Shown here one piece after another: positions 23,801 through 33,859 of a stretch of 64,000 bases of DNA. The stretch spans positions 622,501 through 686,500 of the forward strand of contig OZ020517.1 in the NCBI GenBank assembly GCA_963971425.1. The letters are read 5' to 3'. This stretch comes from Bryoerythrophyllum caledonicum. Lineage: Eukaryota; Streptophyta; Bryopsida; Pottiales; Pottiaceae. Within the stretch, counting starts at the first letter, position 1; each line of letters begins with the position of its first letter. The notes under the pieces are model-generated. The model saw only the letters and a program-made list of their open reading frames with translations, ran no database searches and was not told where the DNA came from. A program made the position numbers and the translations under genes.

Positions 23801-26800
23801 TTTTGGCCAAAACCAGGCACCTAACCAAGATGCCCGATTTGCATCTCCTTCTTCTTCATCTTCCTCTACCACCGTCACATTGACAGAACTCGGGTCTCAA
23901 GGAGCTCCTCAGAGTTCTACCTCTTCTCAATCCCATTTTGTATCGCATGAACCTGTCATTCCACATCAAGTGGCTCACCTTTCACTTCCCGTAAATGCGG
24001 TATTGACACGAGCCCAAAAGGCCAACCAACCCTTCGTAGCTCAGGAATCAGATGCTAGCTTCGAGGATTCACCACACTTATCAGAACTTAATGATGTAGT
24101 TCATGAAGCCTTGAAGTCCACAAAGGAGGCCAACCAGAAGGTGCCTCCGGTAAATCCGTTGATGTTAGATTCCACCCCTTCTGAAGGAGGTGAAAAACCC
24201 CAGAATCCCCACACACCCGAGCCAACCTGAGAGGGTCCAACAATTCCCATTCAAGAAATGGGGATTAAAAACCCTTCATCCACCCCCACGTTTAGACCGT
24301 ATGATCTTTGGGAGGACTTGAATAGGTTGAATGCCAACATTACCATTGCCCAACTCATCCACTTGGCTCCCTTGGTACGAAAGGAATTGAAGAAGAAGAT
24401 TCCCCTAGCCAAAAGGGTAAAGGTCAAGGCCAATTTAGCTGCTAGAATGAGCTCTTCTAGGAAGCCTTCAAAAAAAGCATTTGAGGTTCGTGCGGTAGAA
24501 ATTGAGGCCACTATAGTGGATAAGGTGTTGCCTAAAGTATTGGTGGATGGTGGTAGTGGTGTGAACATCATGCCTCTTCACACCATGGAACAATTAGGGC
24601 TAGAGATCACAGAGCCCTCACCTTATGTGATCAACATGGCCAACCAGATTCCAGAAGCACCAATAGGCCAAATTTCTGGGTGTAAGATGAACACAGGAGG
24701 GGAGGACTACACGATCACCTTCCAAGTGCTTCGAATGCACTCGAACAAAAATTCCTTTCCCTTGCTTCTAGGGAGACCGTGGTTGAGGGCAGCCAATGCT
24801 AAGGTAGATTGGAGTGGCGAAAAACCTCACATCACCTATGGTGTGGGGTCGAATCTAACCAAGGTTTATATTCAACCTAGCTTCCCTAAGACCTTAGGAT
24901 CTTCTAGCTCATCATCGGAGGATGAAGACCACGTGCCCCGCGGTGCTAGGAAGACAATCAAGGGGGTCAAGTTCGCGCTTCCAAAAGTAACAAAAACCAC
25001 CACTCCTCCCTCATTGAGTTGCTTGGGGCCTAGTCTATACGAATGGGAGGATGATGGAGAATTCTCTACTTGGTTGGCTGAGCACCCGCACACTGAGTCT
25101 GACCGATCCATGGATACGTTTTTCATGGAAGAACTTAGTGGTGATCCTCTCAAGGACATTGACTTAGCCATTCTCGTAGATGACCTACGTTACGAGGATG
25201 TTTGTGGTGTCACCTTAGATGGCACACAATTGTCCAATGTAGATCCTATCTTGGAGGAAGAAGCCCTCATTTCTCCGTTGCACTTCAAATCCACTTCATC
25301 AGGAATACAAGTGGGAAGTGATCTACCCATCTATCCACCAATCCCCCATGACTGGTACAAGGTGACCACCCAAGCCACTCCGTTTTCATTAGTCTATGGT
25401 GTAGAGGCTGTACTCCCCATAGAGTTTGAAGTGCCATCACTTCGAATAGCGATAGACACTCGATTAACCAAGCAGTCCCTGATCCATCGATTGGAACGGT
25501 TGGAGAAATTGGATGAGGATCGTAGACTGAGCGCACAACACATTGAGGTTGTCCAGAGGCGCCGGAAAATTGCGTTTGATAAACGCCACAAGAAGCGGAC
25601 ATTGTCGCCAGGGATGTTGGTTTTGCTTCAAGATGCGAGAAGGCTAGAATTCCCTGGGAAGTTTGATGCGTTGTGGTTGGGCCCCTATCTCGTTACCAAG
25701 GTGTTTCCCAACAACTCGGTCCAACTCGAAACCCTGAATGGTGAATCATTTCCAACGCGCACGGCTGGGAGTCGTTGCAAGGAATACCGGACATGATAGA
25801 GTGGATTCACTATCACTAGCCCACCTCACTTCGTGACAATTGGCCTCACAACGGGGAGGACATGACTCTTCCGATTCAACTAAGTGCCTTTTGACCACTA
25901 GTTGCAGCCGGTCATCTCTTCTCCATGGGTCAACCATACTAGTTTCATCACTACACTAGAGACAAGTGTTTTCCTTTCTCCCAAATTCTTATCAAAAATA
26001 TAGTTTTCTCTCCTTGCTTTCCTTACCTTCCAAAGAGATTGGAACTTCTATCTCTCTGTAGTCCAAGTTCACTCCGATGAAGGCGGAAGGCGGTTTTGAA
26101 ATCTTTTTTGGCTGTAGATTCAACCTGGGTCCGTCCAGGGCGAATGGGTTTAACTCAAAAATTGGGACGTGCATCCATTCTGCTAATCTTTCAATTCTTT
26201 CTAGTCGAATGCCGTCTCTATTTTCCCTATTTTTCTCTCATTTTTTCCCCCTTCTCTATTGAAATTTCCTAGCTTTTCTTCAATCCCATCACTTTTGTCT
26301 AACTTCCTAGTTTTCTTCCAAATTCCATAATTGTCTTTCTACATCTCGTTATTTTTTCTCATTACCGTGTGCCGTAGTGAGCAAGAGGTCTAGGTCCACT
26401 CTCCTCTCACGAGTCGGCCCAGATGGTCGCCATGTGTGAGTGGCCAAAGTGGGCCCTCACTCTTTTTTCTTTGTTTTTTTCGAGTTTTTGATAGTATTGA
26501 CCCAATTTTAGTTAAAGTAGTAGTCAATCCATCTACTAGAGTCAAATTCCTAGAGTAATAAACTTAGTGCCATGATGTCACACTACGGTTCGTATTTTTC
26601 CTCTTCCCTACTAATATGCTTGAAAGTGTAGTGGAAGTGGAGTGGGAATGAAGAGAAAGATAAAAAAGGGAAAAAAAGGTCCTTGGAAAATGACTAAAAA
26701 TTGAGAAATGGGACAAAAATTATGGAAAAAATTGAGAGAGTGTCTCCTAGCAGGTAGAAGTAGTGGTAAAATTTCTAGAATTTTCCGAGTTGAATTACTA

Positions 26801-29800
26801 TTTAATTCTAGGGGTTGACTAGTTAGTCGACGGGTTGACCACTCGGAAAAAATACTTAATGAACTCCAAAAATGCTAGGAAAATTTGTGTAGACTAATTA
26901 GGGTGCTAGGAGTCCAGCTATGTGTTTAGTTTTTGAAGTTATAAGTAAATTGCAAATCATCAGTAGATAGTAGTAGATCTAGGGTAATGGTCGTTAAAAG
27001 ATCAAAAGGAAAAGAAAAAAAGGGGAAGAAAAGAAAAGAAGGTGGTTGGGTGTGCTTCCCCATGCACATGCCACATGACAATTCTTGCCACCATGGAATT
27101 AATTTTAGGGAGGCTTGTCAGGAGCAAAGCGGCGAGTTAATGCTAGTAATAAACTAAAAACATGCAAAAATGGCTGTAAGTGGCCAATCCTGCACTTCTG
27201 TGAGAGGTCATGGGCTGCCTCATTTAAACTAAGCCAGTCTTGTCGGGGAAGAAAAACGAGAAAGACCAAAAGAAAAAGAAAAAAAAAAGAAAAAAAGGAG
27301 AACCAGCCAGGCTGAGTCGCTGGCGAGAGAGCTGGGGTCACGGGATTTTCGGGGGGCCGTTTTTGGAGCGAGGAGGAGCTCCTGCGAGCAGGAGAGAGGG
27401 CTGGAGCTCTCGTTTTTTGCTAGGGGTTGGGTTTGTTTTGTTTGGTGGTTGGTGGTGTGTGCGCCCTGGGCGCGAGGGAGAGCTGGCCTCTCTGTTTTTT
27501 TTTTCTTTCTTGGAAGAGCTCTGTGGGGAGAGGCGCGCTCTGAGCGCGTGAAGGAGGTCTCGTGTTCGGGGAGCTGGAGGAGGAGCTCCGGCGCGAGAGA
27601 AGAGCTGGACTCTTCTGTTTTTTTTCTTCTTCGTTTTTCCTGTGCGAGGCTCCTGTGCGAGGAGAGTCTCTCGTCTTTGTGGTGAGCGCACCGGCTGCGC
27701 GCGAGGAGGGTCTGCGCCTGCCTGCGCGAGGATGTCTCGTGTTCGGGGAGCTGGAGGGTGAGCTCCGGCGCGAGAGAAGAGCTGGACTCTTCTGTTTTTG
27801 TGTGTGTGCGCGGGGATCGGAGCTGGGGCTTGCACGAGCTGGGCTCTGTTCCGGAAGGCTGCTCGGCGAGGGGCGCACCTGTGCGCGCAAGGGTCCGTGA
27901 TTGTGATCACGAGGTCTAGCTCTGAGCACGGGAGAGAGAGCCGTGTTTTCTTTTTTTTTTGTGGTTTTGAGAGAGCGCGCTGGAGTGCTCCTGCGGTGGG
28001 AGCTTCGGTGTGGAGGCGCTGTTGAAGGTCGGCGTTGGTGATCGTGGAGCCGTGTGTGCGCGCGGTGGTGTGAAGGTGCCGCGAGCTGAGAAGACTCGAG
28101 CTGGAGGATCCAGGCGAGAAGAGGCTGCGGCGCTCGGACCAGGGAGTATTTCCTGGGTGAAGCTACCTTCCCTAATTCCTACCTGCATGCGGTCGTTGCG
28201 GTTTCCTTCTTGTGTTGATTGAATTTGTGGGATCTCTAAACTTGTGCGGAAGCGCTGGAGGATTTTTTTTGACATTAGGGTTCCAAAACTTGGTGATGAT
28301 TGCTCGCTGGCCGATGCAAGAATGCTGATGCTTGTAAGTTGGTGCTTGCTGGAATCGTTGAGAATTTGGTGAATGGTGTTCCCAATTGAATGATGTGTGA
28401 GCTCATGAGGGAGCTGTGAATACTTGTTGTGGTTGTTGGGTCGCCGCTGTCCGTCTGTATGTGGCAGTCCTCAAGGTCTGGTTGGACATTCTGAGGAGTC
28501 CATCGTCAAGAGCACGAAAAACTAATAAGATTAGAAGTTGAAAACGCTCAATTCGGAGTTAATCCTAGGAAGTTAAGATGTTTTAAAAAAAAAAAAAACA
28601 AAACCTGGGACTCACAGGGACTGTCTGCTGCGACTGCTGGTGGAGGCCGGTATCAATCTCAAATTAGGTATTTAGTGTTTTAACCAAGTTGGAATTGAGC
28701 TGGTGATCATTTTAAGAGGAAATTTTTTGGTATTCGGAGTCCCGAATCAATAGATAAAGGCTGCCGAAGTTGCTGCTCCAACCAGGGTCTGGATCAGGCC
28801 TGATCAGCTGACCTAAACTAAAAAAAATAAAATAAAATAATAATAATAATAATAATAAAACAACAAAAAATTAAAATAAATAAATAAATAAAGAATAAGT
28901 AATAATAATCATAATAACTAATAGCCATAATAATTAGATAACAATTAATTAATTAACTATTCATACCTATCTAATTTATCCAGAGTTAAGCCTTTAAATA
29001 CCAAGGAGGGTTAATCGAGTTCACTTAACTGGATTAAGATAATAGTACTATTGATTTCTAAATATATAAATGGATATGCCAAGATCCAAATCCAGTAGAA
29101 ATTAGGGTTTACAGTTAAGCATAAGGAATGGTAAGTGGTGTAACAATAGGACCTCGTAGGTTTAAAAATGGATTCTCTTAGGGGGTTTATTTTTGGGCTT
29201 ACAGATATCAAGCAATTACTTCAGACAATCTCACGATGGATTGGGTGATCAGATGGCTGACGCAGCCTTGAAGTTGCAAGTCCAAATTATGATCGTTCTA
29301 TCTACTCACAATACCGCACCCGCTTCGGTACTAGAACTATTCTGAATCATCTGATCGTCGTAGAAGTGTGACTCTATCTATTCACCTTGGCGAAGGCCTG
29401 GTTTACGTATAATAAAATCCATGATTGTATCATAGCCCATTTAGATCCGAGATTACTGAGATTGTGTGTCTCGGTACCGATAGTGACTTGCACCTGTGAA
29501 GAAGTGGCACATGCAAATGTATCCTAGTAGTTACCTAGAGTGACGTACAAGTGTGTCCTAGCAATTACCTCGAGTCTGATGAAGGTCTACGGATTAGCAG
29601 AAAGATTCTGAATCGAAACTCGATCCGATTACCTGCAGCGTTTGTACAGTGATATGTACAAACAACTGTCATCGACTATCCCTGTCCGTAACCTGCAAGC
29701 AGACCTTTTCCGTTCTACTGCTACAACGTTCATGAGGTTCCAGTATAGTCGAACAACCTATCAATAAGCAAACCAGTTCCCACAAGAGAATCTCTGAACA

Positions 29801-32800
29801 CGCACCCTGGCTAAGCCCCGTGCAACCGGAATATATTAGCCTAGACCTCAAATCTGATCTAGAACAGGTCTTGACAAAGACTTATAGACAAAGACTTTAC
29901 CCGCAGACTCCAATATGTGAAATTAAATTTTGGATAAAAAATGCGGGAATAAGTCATTCAGAGTGACTACTTTAGAGACCATACCTGAAAGATGAAGTTC
30001 GTAAATACATGTAGGTTCAACGAATACCAAGTCTTCTTCGCATTTTGAGATTTCTTGCACCTTTTAATTTCCGCTGGCGTCAATATGTCTTGGTACTGTT
30101 CAAGCGGCATAAGTCCATACTTCTGCACCCTGAATAGAGTGTGAACTGTGTTGGTCTTGACGTGAGAGTCTTCAGTATGTCTAAAATTTAACAATCAAAG
30201 AGTAATGATTAGCACATCATAATGAATGTGGATTTAAAGTTCTTTGAATAGATAAAAGCATTTCATAATGGAGAATACTTACTTGTTGATGTTATGCATA
30301 ACTTGCATAACAACACCAATTTTTCCCTTAGTGTCAAGGAGGATGCTATCCACCAAACAATGCCAGGTCTCATCTGTTCTGTGAAGTCTTTGAATGTGAT
30401 TCAACCAAGCCTGCCGCCTATGGTTCCCGTCACAGACGAAGAACATCAAATTCTTTAAACTGGCTAACTCCGGAACGGACAGAATAAAGGAGTTGAATTC
30501 TTCATTCTTGGCAATCCAAATGGGATCCCATGTTGCCTTATCAGCTTCAGTCACCTCATGTGTTTTGCCTTCTTCATCTGTTGTTGTGACATAGAATACT
30601 GAGGCACCCTCTCTATACCCATGTACAAACTCCCGCTCCAATTTTGCAAGATCACTTGAGAGAGTCGGCCTTACCATAGGCATGGCCAGCATTCTGCATA
30701 GGGGAATATTGAACCTAGATGAACTCAGGGGTTGGACTCTCAGTCGAGAAATCGTGGCAACAGAATTCAATTTCTGTCGGGTCCTGATATCATCTTCATT
30801 CCCTTCATATGCATCTCTATCTCCAAGCCCGTCTTCATCCTCATCCAGACCCTCTTCAGAATTGTCAAGTGAAACCGGAGTCGCCTCCAGTGGTGAAACC
30901 GGAGTCGCTTCCAGTGATGATACAGCAAGAGCATCCTCTTTAGCAGTTCTCTTAGCCTGCAAATTCGGAGTACAAGTTTGTTAAGGAGACAGGAGGCACC
31001 TGCAATTTCTATGATCAGATCAACTATACAGTGAATAGGGCATACCAATGCATTGAAATCTTATTGAAATGCATTAACGTAATGTATATCGGGACCGAAA
31101 CCTAGAAAACCTCCCAACAAATTTTTCATAAAGCCACCTTTGCAAGCTAATCACTAAAAGATAGTAGCTGAAACCTGCGCCTAACTCGAAGTGAAGCTCA
31201 TTAAAAAATCTTCCTCGCACTGATTCATCGTGGTTTTTGTATCGGTTTCGAGACAATCAAATATTCTGACCTAGTCGAATAAAACTGAACCTGTGTTTCT
31301 GAGTTAATGCTGGAATCCAATGCATGCTTATCTCAGTCCAACTACTTCTTATCAGCAACTACTTCTTAAGGCATTTTCTATTCATCCCTTTATGTATATC
31401 GAGACCGAGACCCACATTAACTCACAACAAAACATTTCAAATTTATCTCAGGACGCTAATTGCTTACCTCCTAACAACTAAACAAAACTCAGAGCGTACC
31501 TCTAAATGTAGCTATTAAAGTTTTGCCTTGCTCACTGAATTATCGATTTGTTAGTCTCGGTCCCGAGACAGTCAAAGCGCAACCTTACACCAGTTCAGAC
31601 CTACTCAAATAATAACAACTAAGACGAATACAGTGCATGCGGCATTCCAATACATTCACATTTCAGTGAGATGCATTAAAATAATCTTATCACCAACAAA
31701 TTTTGAATGCATATAACATCAATGCATATATGTATTAGGACGAGACCCACAGAAACTCAAATCAATACATTTGAAATCATCCTATTAATGCTAATCAGTT
31801 ACCATCATACATATAAACGTAACTCTGAACAATGTATGTAATGCTGCTCTTGGTACTGGATTCTTTCTTCACAGAATCAGAAAATGTCAGTCTCGGTCCC
31901 GAGATATCAAAATGCAGATCTAATCGAACCGATACAGGCGTCCATCATATCATCATGAACTTTCGTATATAACACTTTAAGTACCATAATTATTCACGAA
32001 CATCATGTTCGGAGCCGAGACACTCAAATTCGGATTTTAATAAAAGTCATTACATATATCCACGAACTAAATGTGTGTTGCTATCCGTGGGCAATACATA
32101 TGTAGTCGATGATTCCAAACTTGGATTTCCGGCAAGTATGTCTCGGTCCCGAGACAAATAGTTCTACTGCATCGCCCTCATTTCCAATACACGGCAGAGT
32201 TGACAGTACTCGGTACTTGGGATTCTCAAATGTCTCTTTCGGCACCGATTGGGACGAACAAGTATTTTCACACTAACTCATTGTTTATACCATTTCATCG
32301 TGCAGGGGGCTATGTTCTATCGAGAAGCAATCCGTTCTGTTGAGAGATCAGCTTCGTCACCTGGAGATATGGAGAACATTTCCATTATCTCTGCACAGAA
32401 GTTTGCTCTCATTCCTACTTATATTGATTCCTTAACAGGTCATCTTCCAAAATTTTCCATCTGTTCGTCATATTGGATCTGTCTAATCTGTACCTAAAGA
32501 ATGCGCTTTGTAGATCTTCGATTTACTCACACTTGCACAACGACCTTAGATGCCGAACTGGGCCGGTCGTTTGCCAAAGACCCTTTCATCTCTAAATATC
32601 ACCCCAATCTCTCACCCCAAATTGACACCACTATTCTCGATTTAGAATTCCGAAGCACACTAGACTTAAGGTGTCTGTGATTTCTAGGTTCCGAACCCCA
32701 AAGATTAGTTCTCGAATTTAACAGAAAGAAATGTCCTAAATGACTCTGTCGGCACCGATATGGACGGAGAAGCTGCAAATCCAGTACAGACCTTCACATT

Positions 32801-33859
32801 CTAACCCGATCATCTCATTCTGTACACACCTTAAGCAATCAACTATAGCCCGTGAGCCTTCAGAAGTCTCTCTCGGTGCTGAGACTCACAATCTGAACAA
32901 TTCCAGGTCACAAAGTCGACTGCGATGTTCCTACAACTTTCTCGAAAATTCCATCTCATCTAAACAAAAATTTGATCCAGGAAAGTCCTCTATCGCAAAT
33001 CAAGTCAACAGCCTTGGGGATCTGTGAACCCTTAACCAAGATACACATTCAACGAACGCCGCAGGTTTATACGAATGATCCACACGAGATTTCTGGGTGT
33101 GACTTAATACCTCTTCCAGTAAGTGTTGCTCCTGATTATCCATGCTGCCTTCGTCCAGATCAACAACACCAGGGTCGCGATCGAGTTCTCCTACGCTCTA
33201 TTGAGTCTGCGGATATCGTTGTCCTGTGCTCATTCGCTATGTAGCTGACCTAAGAAACTGTAAGCACCGCAAAGCAATCATCATATATGACCTAAAAGCA
33301 GTCTAAAATGGAAAGTACTTTTTGCAAACCTGCTGCTCACTATGATGTGATGTTGAGGCACTCGAGGTTGCCCCATGTTGAGGTTGTATCTGACTCAGTC
33401 CCCGTTCCAGATGCCGAAGCAATATCCAAGTCACTTTCGAACACCATTGATATAGGAGCCGATAACATTGCCAACACGACAAGAACAGTGAATGGGTCTA
33501 AACCAATTCAAAATATCCTAGATAGATGCAAACATTTCGAACGCACAATAAAGAACATCTTTAGGAATAAAAAAACACAACACCTCACTGCCCACATTGT
33601 CAACTGGGTTGTCTTCCTCTGAAACTGGAAATAAAACGATGGGAGCTACTGCTGAAACATCAAACGTCTTATCCCCTTTGGATCCTCTTCCAGTACCCCT
33701 CGAAATATTACCCCCTCGTCTACCCATTGTTGGCCGCAAGTTGTACGGTGTCCCTAAGCTCTCTCTTGATTCTAGCCTTTGCCTTCTCTCGATACGCCTC
33801 TGTTTTTCTATAGTCCTCCTGACTTCTCTATCTGCTCTCGCTCTCGATCTAGTGATCAT
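12776..33859 (-). CDS. ParB-like / pseudo-methyltransferase protein of E2 (spliced, interrupted by retrotransposon B)
   Basis: The exon series on the minus strand, from 5' to 3', is as follows: a possible basic first exon 33,584-33,859 (MITRSRARADREVRR); 30,283-30,956 ParB-like domain; 29,985-30,180; then, across nested retrotransposon B, about 17,034-17,226; 16,726-16,950; 16,251-16,490; 15,900-16,133; 15,445-15,896; 14,380-14,697 (motif IV region); 13,478-13,747 (motif X/I); 13,172-13,364 (motif II); and a last acidic exon of about 12,776-13,010 (ends DNGDFDYMT). Borders are GT/AG and phases agree where checked. The same exon order recurs in E3 at roughly 30% identity, strong evidence of coding. 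Motif IV reads LILGDLPKG instead of DPPY and motif I reads GDIVLDCSAAMG, so the domain looks non-catalytic. An in-frame TAG at 14,392-14,394 and a frame change near 15.93 kb suggest this copy is decayed. Confidence 0.7.
13172..14697 (-). other. Methyltransferase-like domain of the E2 gene
   Basis: Three exons spell a beta-class DNA methyltransferase layout. They contain a motif IV equivalent with a following FDFADHHLQDDGAIILF strand-helix; then MDGSTPWRGPREKSVVLM (the motif X/HPTEKP equivalent) and SPGDIVLDCSAAMGASIHAC (motif I); then RNVNRHIAALEADKAIFEAL (motif II with its acidic residue). Compared with the usual VLDPFxGSGTT and DPPY, both catalytic and SAM-binding signatures are eroded in a pattern shared with E3. 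Confidence 0.7.
18220..21151 (+). repeat. 5' LTR of retrotransposon B, with internal 164-bp duplication
   Basis: 2,932 bp, TG...CA. The region 19.1-20.2 kb is strongly G-rich (GAGCTGG, GCGCGAG) and yields long spurious Arg/Pro/Ser ORFs on the other strand. Units 19,545-19,708 and 19,709-19,872 are a tandem duplication starting at GAGCTCCGGCGCGAG; the 3' LTR has only one. An (AAT)n microsatellite lies at 20,775-20,806. Confidence 0.93.
21153..21171 (+). other. Primer-binding site, tRNA-Gly type
   Basis: TGGTGCGTCTGCCGGGA starts two bases after the 5' LTR. Its complement TCCCGGCAGACGCA plus CCA equals, from memory, the 3' end of plant tRNA-Gly(UCC). About 1 kb of untranslated leader follows up to gag, with no ORF. 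Confidence 0.7.
22203..24230 (+). CDS. gag: Gag of retrotransposon B
   Basis: 675 residues starting MSPVTRSGRCYRPLPLP. Residues about 105-270 form the retrotransposon gag domain (FKGTRDEDPSMHVERF, KESAYEWYRNHA, FLEQYRPEVG, SFRQGKDEDISSYIRRF). Three CCHC zinc knuckles follow: CTSCGENGHTMQFC, CQSCGRRHPPGSC and CGNCGGNHPTIRC. A Pro/Ser/Gln-rich tail links to pol. It ends in TGA at 24,228-24,230; the next frame continues in the same phase, implying stop-codon readthrough or a late-acquired stop. The coding sequence is intact, so Gag could still be made and could package this RNA. Confidence 0.92.
   Translation: MSPVTRSGRCYRPLPLPLISTTPTSFPNPETLEGGPSTRTNSGGPKDRITVEESSFRSSSSPHSSPLPSPGDMEDPIVNPPLNPLVQPRGLPIVVPEGLQAAPMPPNLPSFKGTRDEDPSMHVERFIELLTTCLITDNRYYLVWFPTTLKESAYEWYRNHAASTFRDWDGLMRSFLEQYRPEVGQSAALTALASFRQGKDEDISSYIRRFEQVVTRFVGDLLTDDTLRHFFLQGFYLEKTIREILQTRPTTLEEAKEAARTVAAVATEHEKLWRKENESIPSFIPIHAREKSDSVEPPPGPTVYSPPVVNTIPLNVRPPVPLPALTYGPTWRHEMKKEIHDAQQGFQDQLQQQLRAMTDQMALLLRNQNPNAPPPQIESGRHSSGMWCTSCGENGHTMQFCTTFPHHSNVYQPPHRNQPPNRGQGLRSQPRWEICQSCGRRHPPGSCWLENGVVCGNCGGNHPTIRCREKDKVIPMRPMRGNFAQQAMDNQRGARNSSNDNSLHPPNMYYDYNNHRQNHQPPQGLQTQHGFMPFGQNQAPNQDARFASPSSSSSSTTVTLTELGSQGAPQSSTSSQSHFVSHEPVIPHQVAHLSLPVNAVLTRAQKANQPFVAQESDASFEDSPHLSELNDVVHEALKSTKEANQKVPPVNPLMLDSTPSEGGEKPQNPHTPEPT
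24258..25796 (+). CDS. pol: Protease fused to integrase C-terminus by an internal pol deletion
   Basis: 512 residues in the gag frame. The N-terminal half has the aspartic protease: VLVDGGSGVNIMP (DGGS is the Tat/Athila-style active site), then FPLLLGRPWL. After a linker of acidic/Ser-rich sequence the frame jumps near 25,355-25,370 straight to TPFSLVYGVEAVLPIEFE, the end of the gypsy integrase core, and then the integrase C-terminal domain (FDKRHKKRTLSPGMLVLL, LWLGPYLVTKVF). RT, RNase H and most of integrase are absent, yet the frame stays open across the junction. About 640 bases of non-coding sequence follow before the 3' LTR. Confidence 0.88.
   Translation: MGIKNPSSTPTFRPYDLWEDLNRLNANITIAQLIHLAPLVRKELKKKIPLAKRVKVKANLAARMSSSRKPSKKAFEVRAVEIEATIVDKVLPKVLVDGGSGVNIMPLHTMEQLGLEITEPSPYVINMANQIPEAPIGQISGCKMNTGGEDYTITFQVLRMHSNKNSFPLLLGRPWLRAANAKVDWSGEKPHITYGVGSNLTKVYIQPSFPKTLGSSSSSSEDEDHVPRGARKTIKGVKFALPKVTKTTTPPSLSCLGPSLYEWEDDGEFSTWLAEHPHTESDRSMDTFFMEELSGDPLKDIDLAILVDDLRYEDVCGVTLDGTQLSNVDPILEEEALISPLHFKSTSSGIQVGSDLPIYPPIPHDWYKVTTQATPFSLVYGVEAVLPIEFEVPSLRIAIDTRLTKQSLIHRLERLEKLDEDRRLSAQHIEVVQRRRKIAFDKRHKKRTLSPGMLVLLQDARRLEFPGKFDALWLGPYLVTKVFPNNSVQLETLNGESFPTRTAGSRCKEYRT
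26435..29203 (+). repeat. 3' LTR of retrotransposon B
   Basis: 2,769 bp, matching the 5' LTR except for a few substitutions, the single instead of double 164-bp unit and a different microsatellite at 28,822-28,857. It is followed by the target duplication GATAT. Confidence 0.93.
30283..30956 (-). other. ParB-like domain exon of the E2 gene
   Basis: After a highly acidic lead (EEGLDEDEDGLGDRDAYEG) comes a conserved block: IPLCRMLAMPMVRP, then LEREFVHGYREG, then MFFVCDGNHRRQAW, ending VMHNIN. The order (an Arg/Pro turn, an L-x3-F helix with G, a DGNHRxxA loop, and a terminal Asn) mirrors the ParB/Srx N-terminal fold, where the loop reads GERRxRA. E3 has the equivalent WDGNHRYNAWW. Assignment is by motif order, not by a search; Srx or another GNHR-loop fold is the main alternative. 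Confidence 0.6.
31085..32885. repeat. E2 palindrome array (16-nt GTCTCGGTCCCGAGAC)
   Basis: Perfect copies lie at 31,554-31,569 and 32,140-32,155. Near-perfect copies lie at 31,890-31,905 and, outside the main cluster, at 17,956-17,971 and 29,468-29,483 (centre TA). Degenerate copies lie near 31,085, 31,239, 31,397, 32,006, 32,236, 32,746 and 32,870. The cluster is in the intron or upstream region between the first basic exon and the ParB-like exon. Size and symmetry resemble bacterial parS, but the sequence differs. The rest of 31.0-33.5 kb has no supported exon. Confidence 0.8.

Larger units (their letters stand above)
18220..29203 (+). mobile_element. Retrotransposon B: nested, young LTR retrotransposon lacking RT/RNase H/integrase core
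   Basis: Two nearly identical LTRs bound the element (18,220-21,151 and 26,435-29,203). Each starts TGTGAGTGGCC and ends GGGCTTACA, with a 5-bp duplication GATAT at 18,215-18,219 and 29,204-29,208. The interior has a tRNA-Gly-type primer site, gag, protease and only the integrase C-terminal part. It sits in an intron of the E2 ParB-like gene, on the opposite strand. The near identity of the LTRs means a recent insertion. Lack of RT makes it non-autonomous; it must rely on a related Tat/Athila-like gypsy element. Confidence 0.93.

Noticed and set aside
31085..32885. Identity of the palindromes with bacterial parS itself
   Set aside because: Sequence differs from the parS consensus; only size, symmetry and clustering are comparable.
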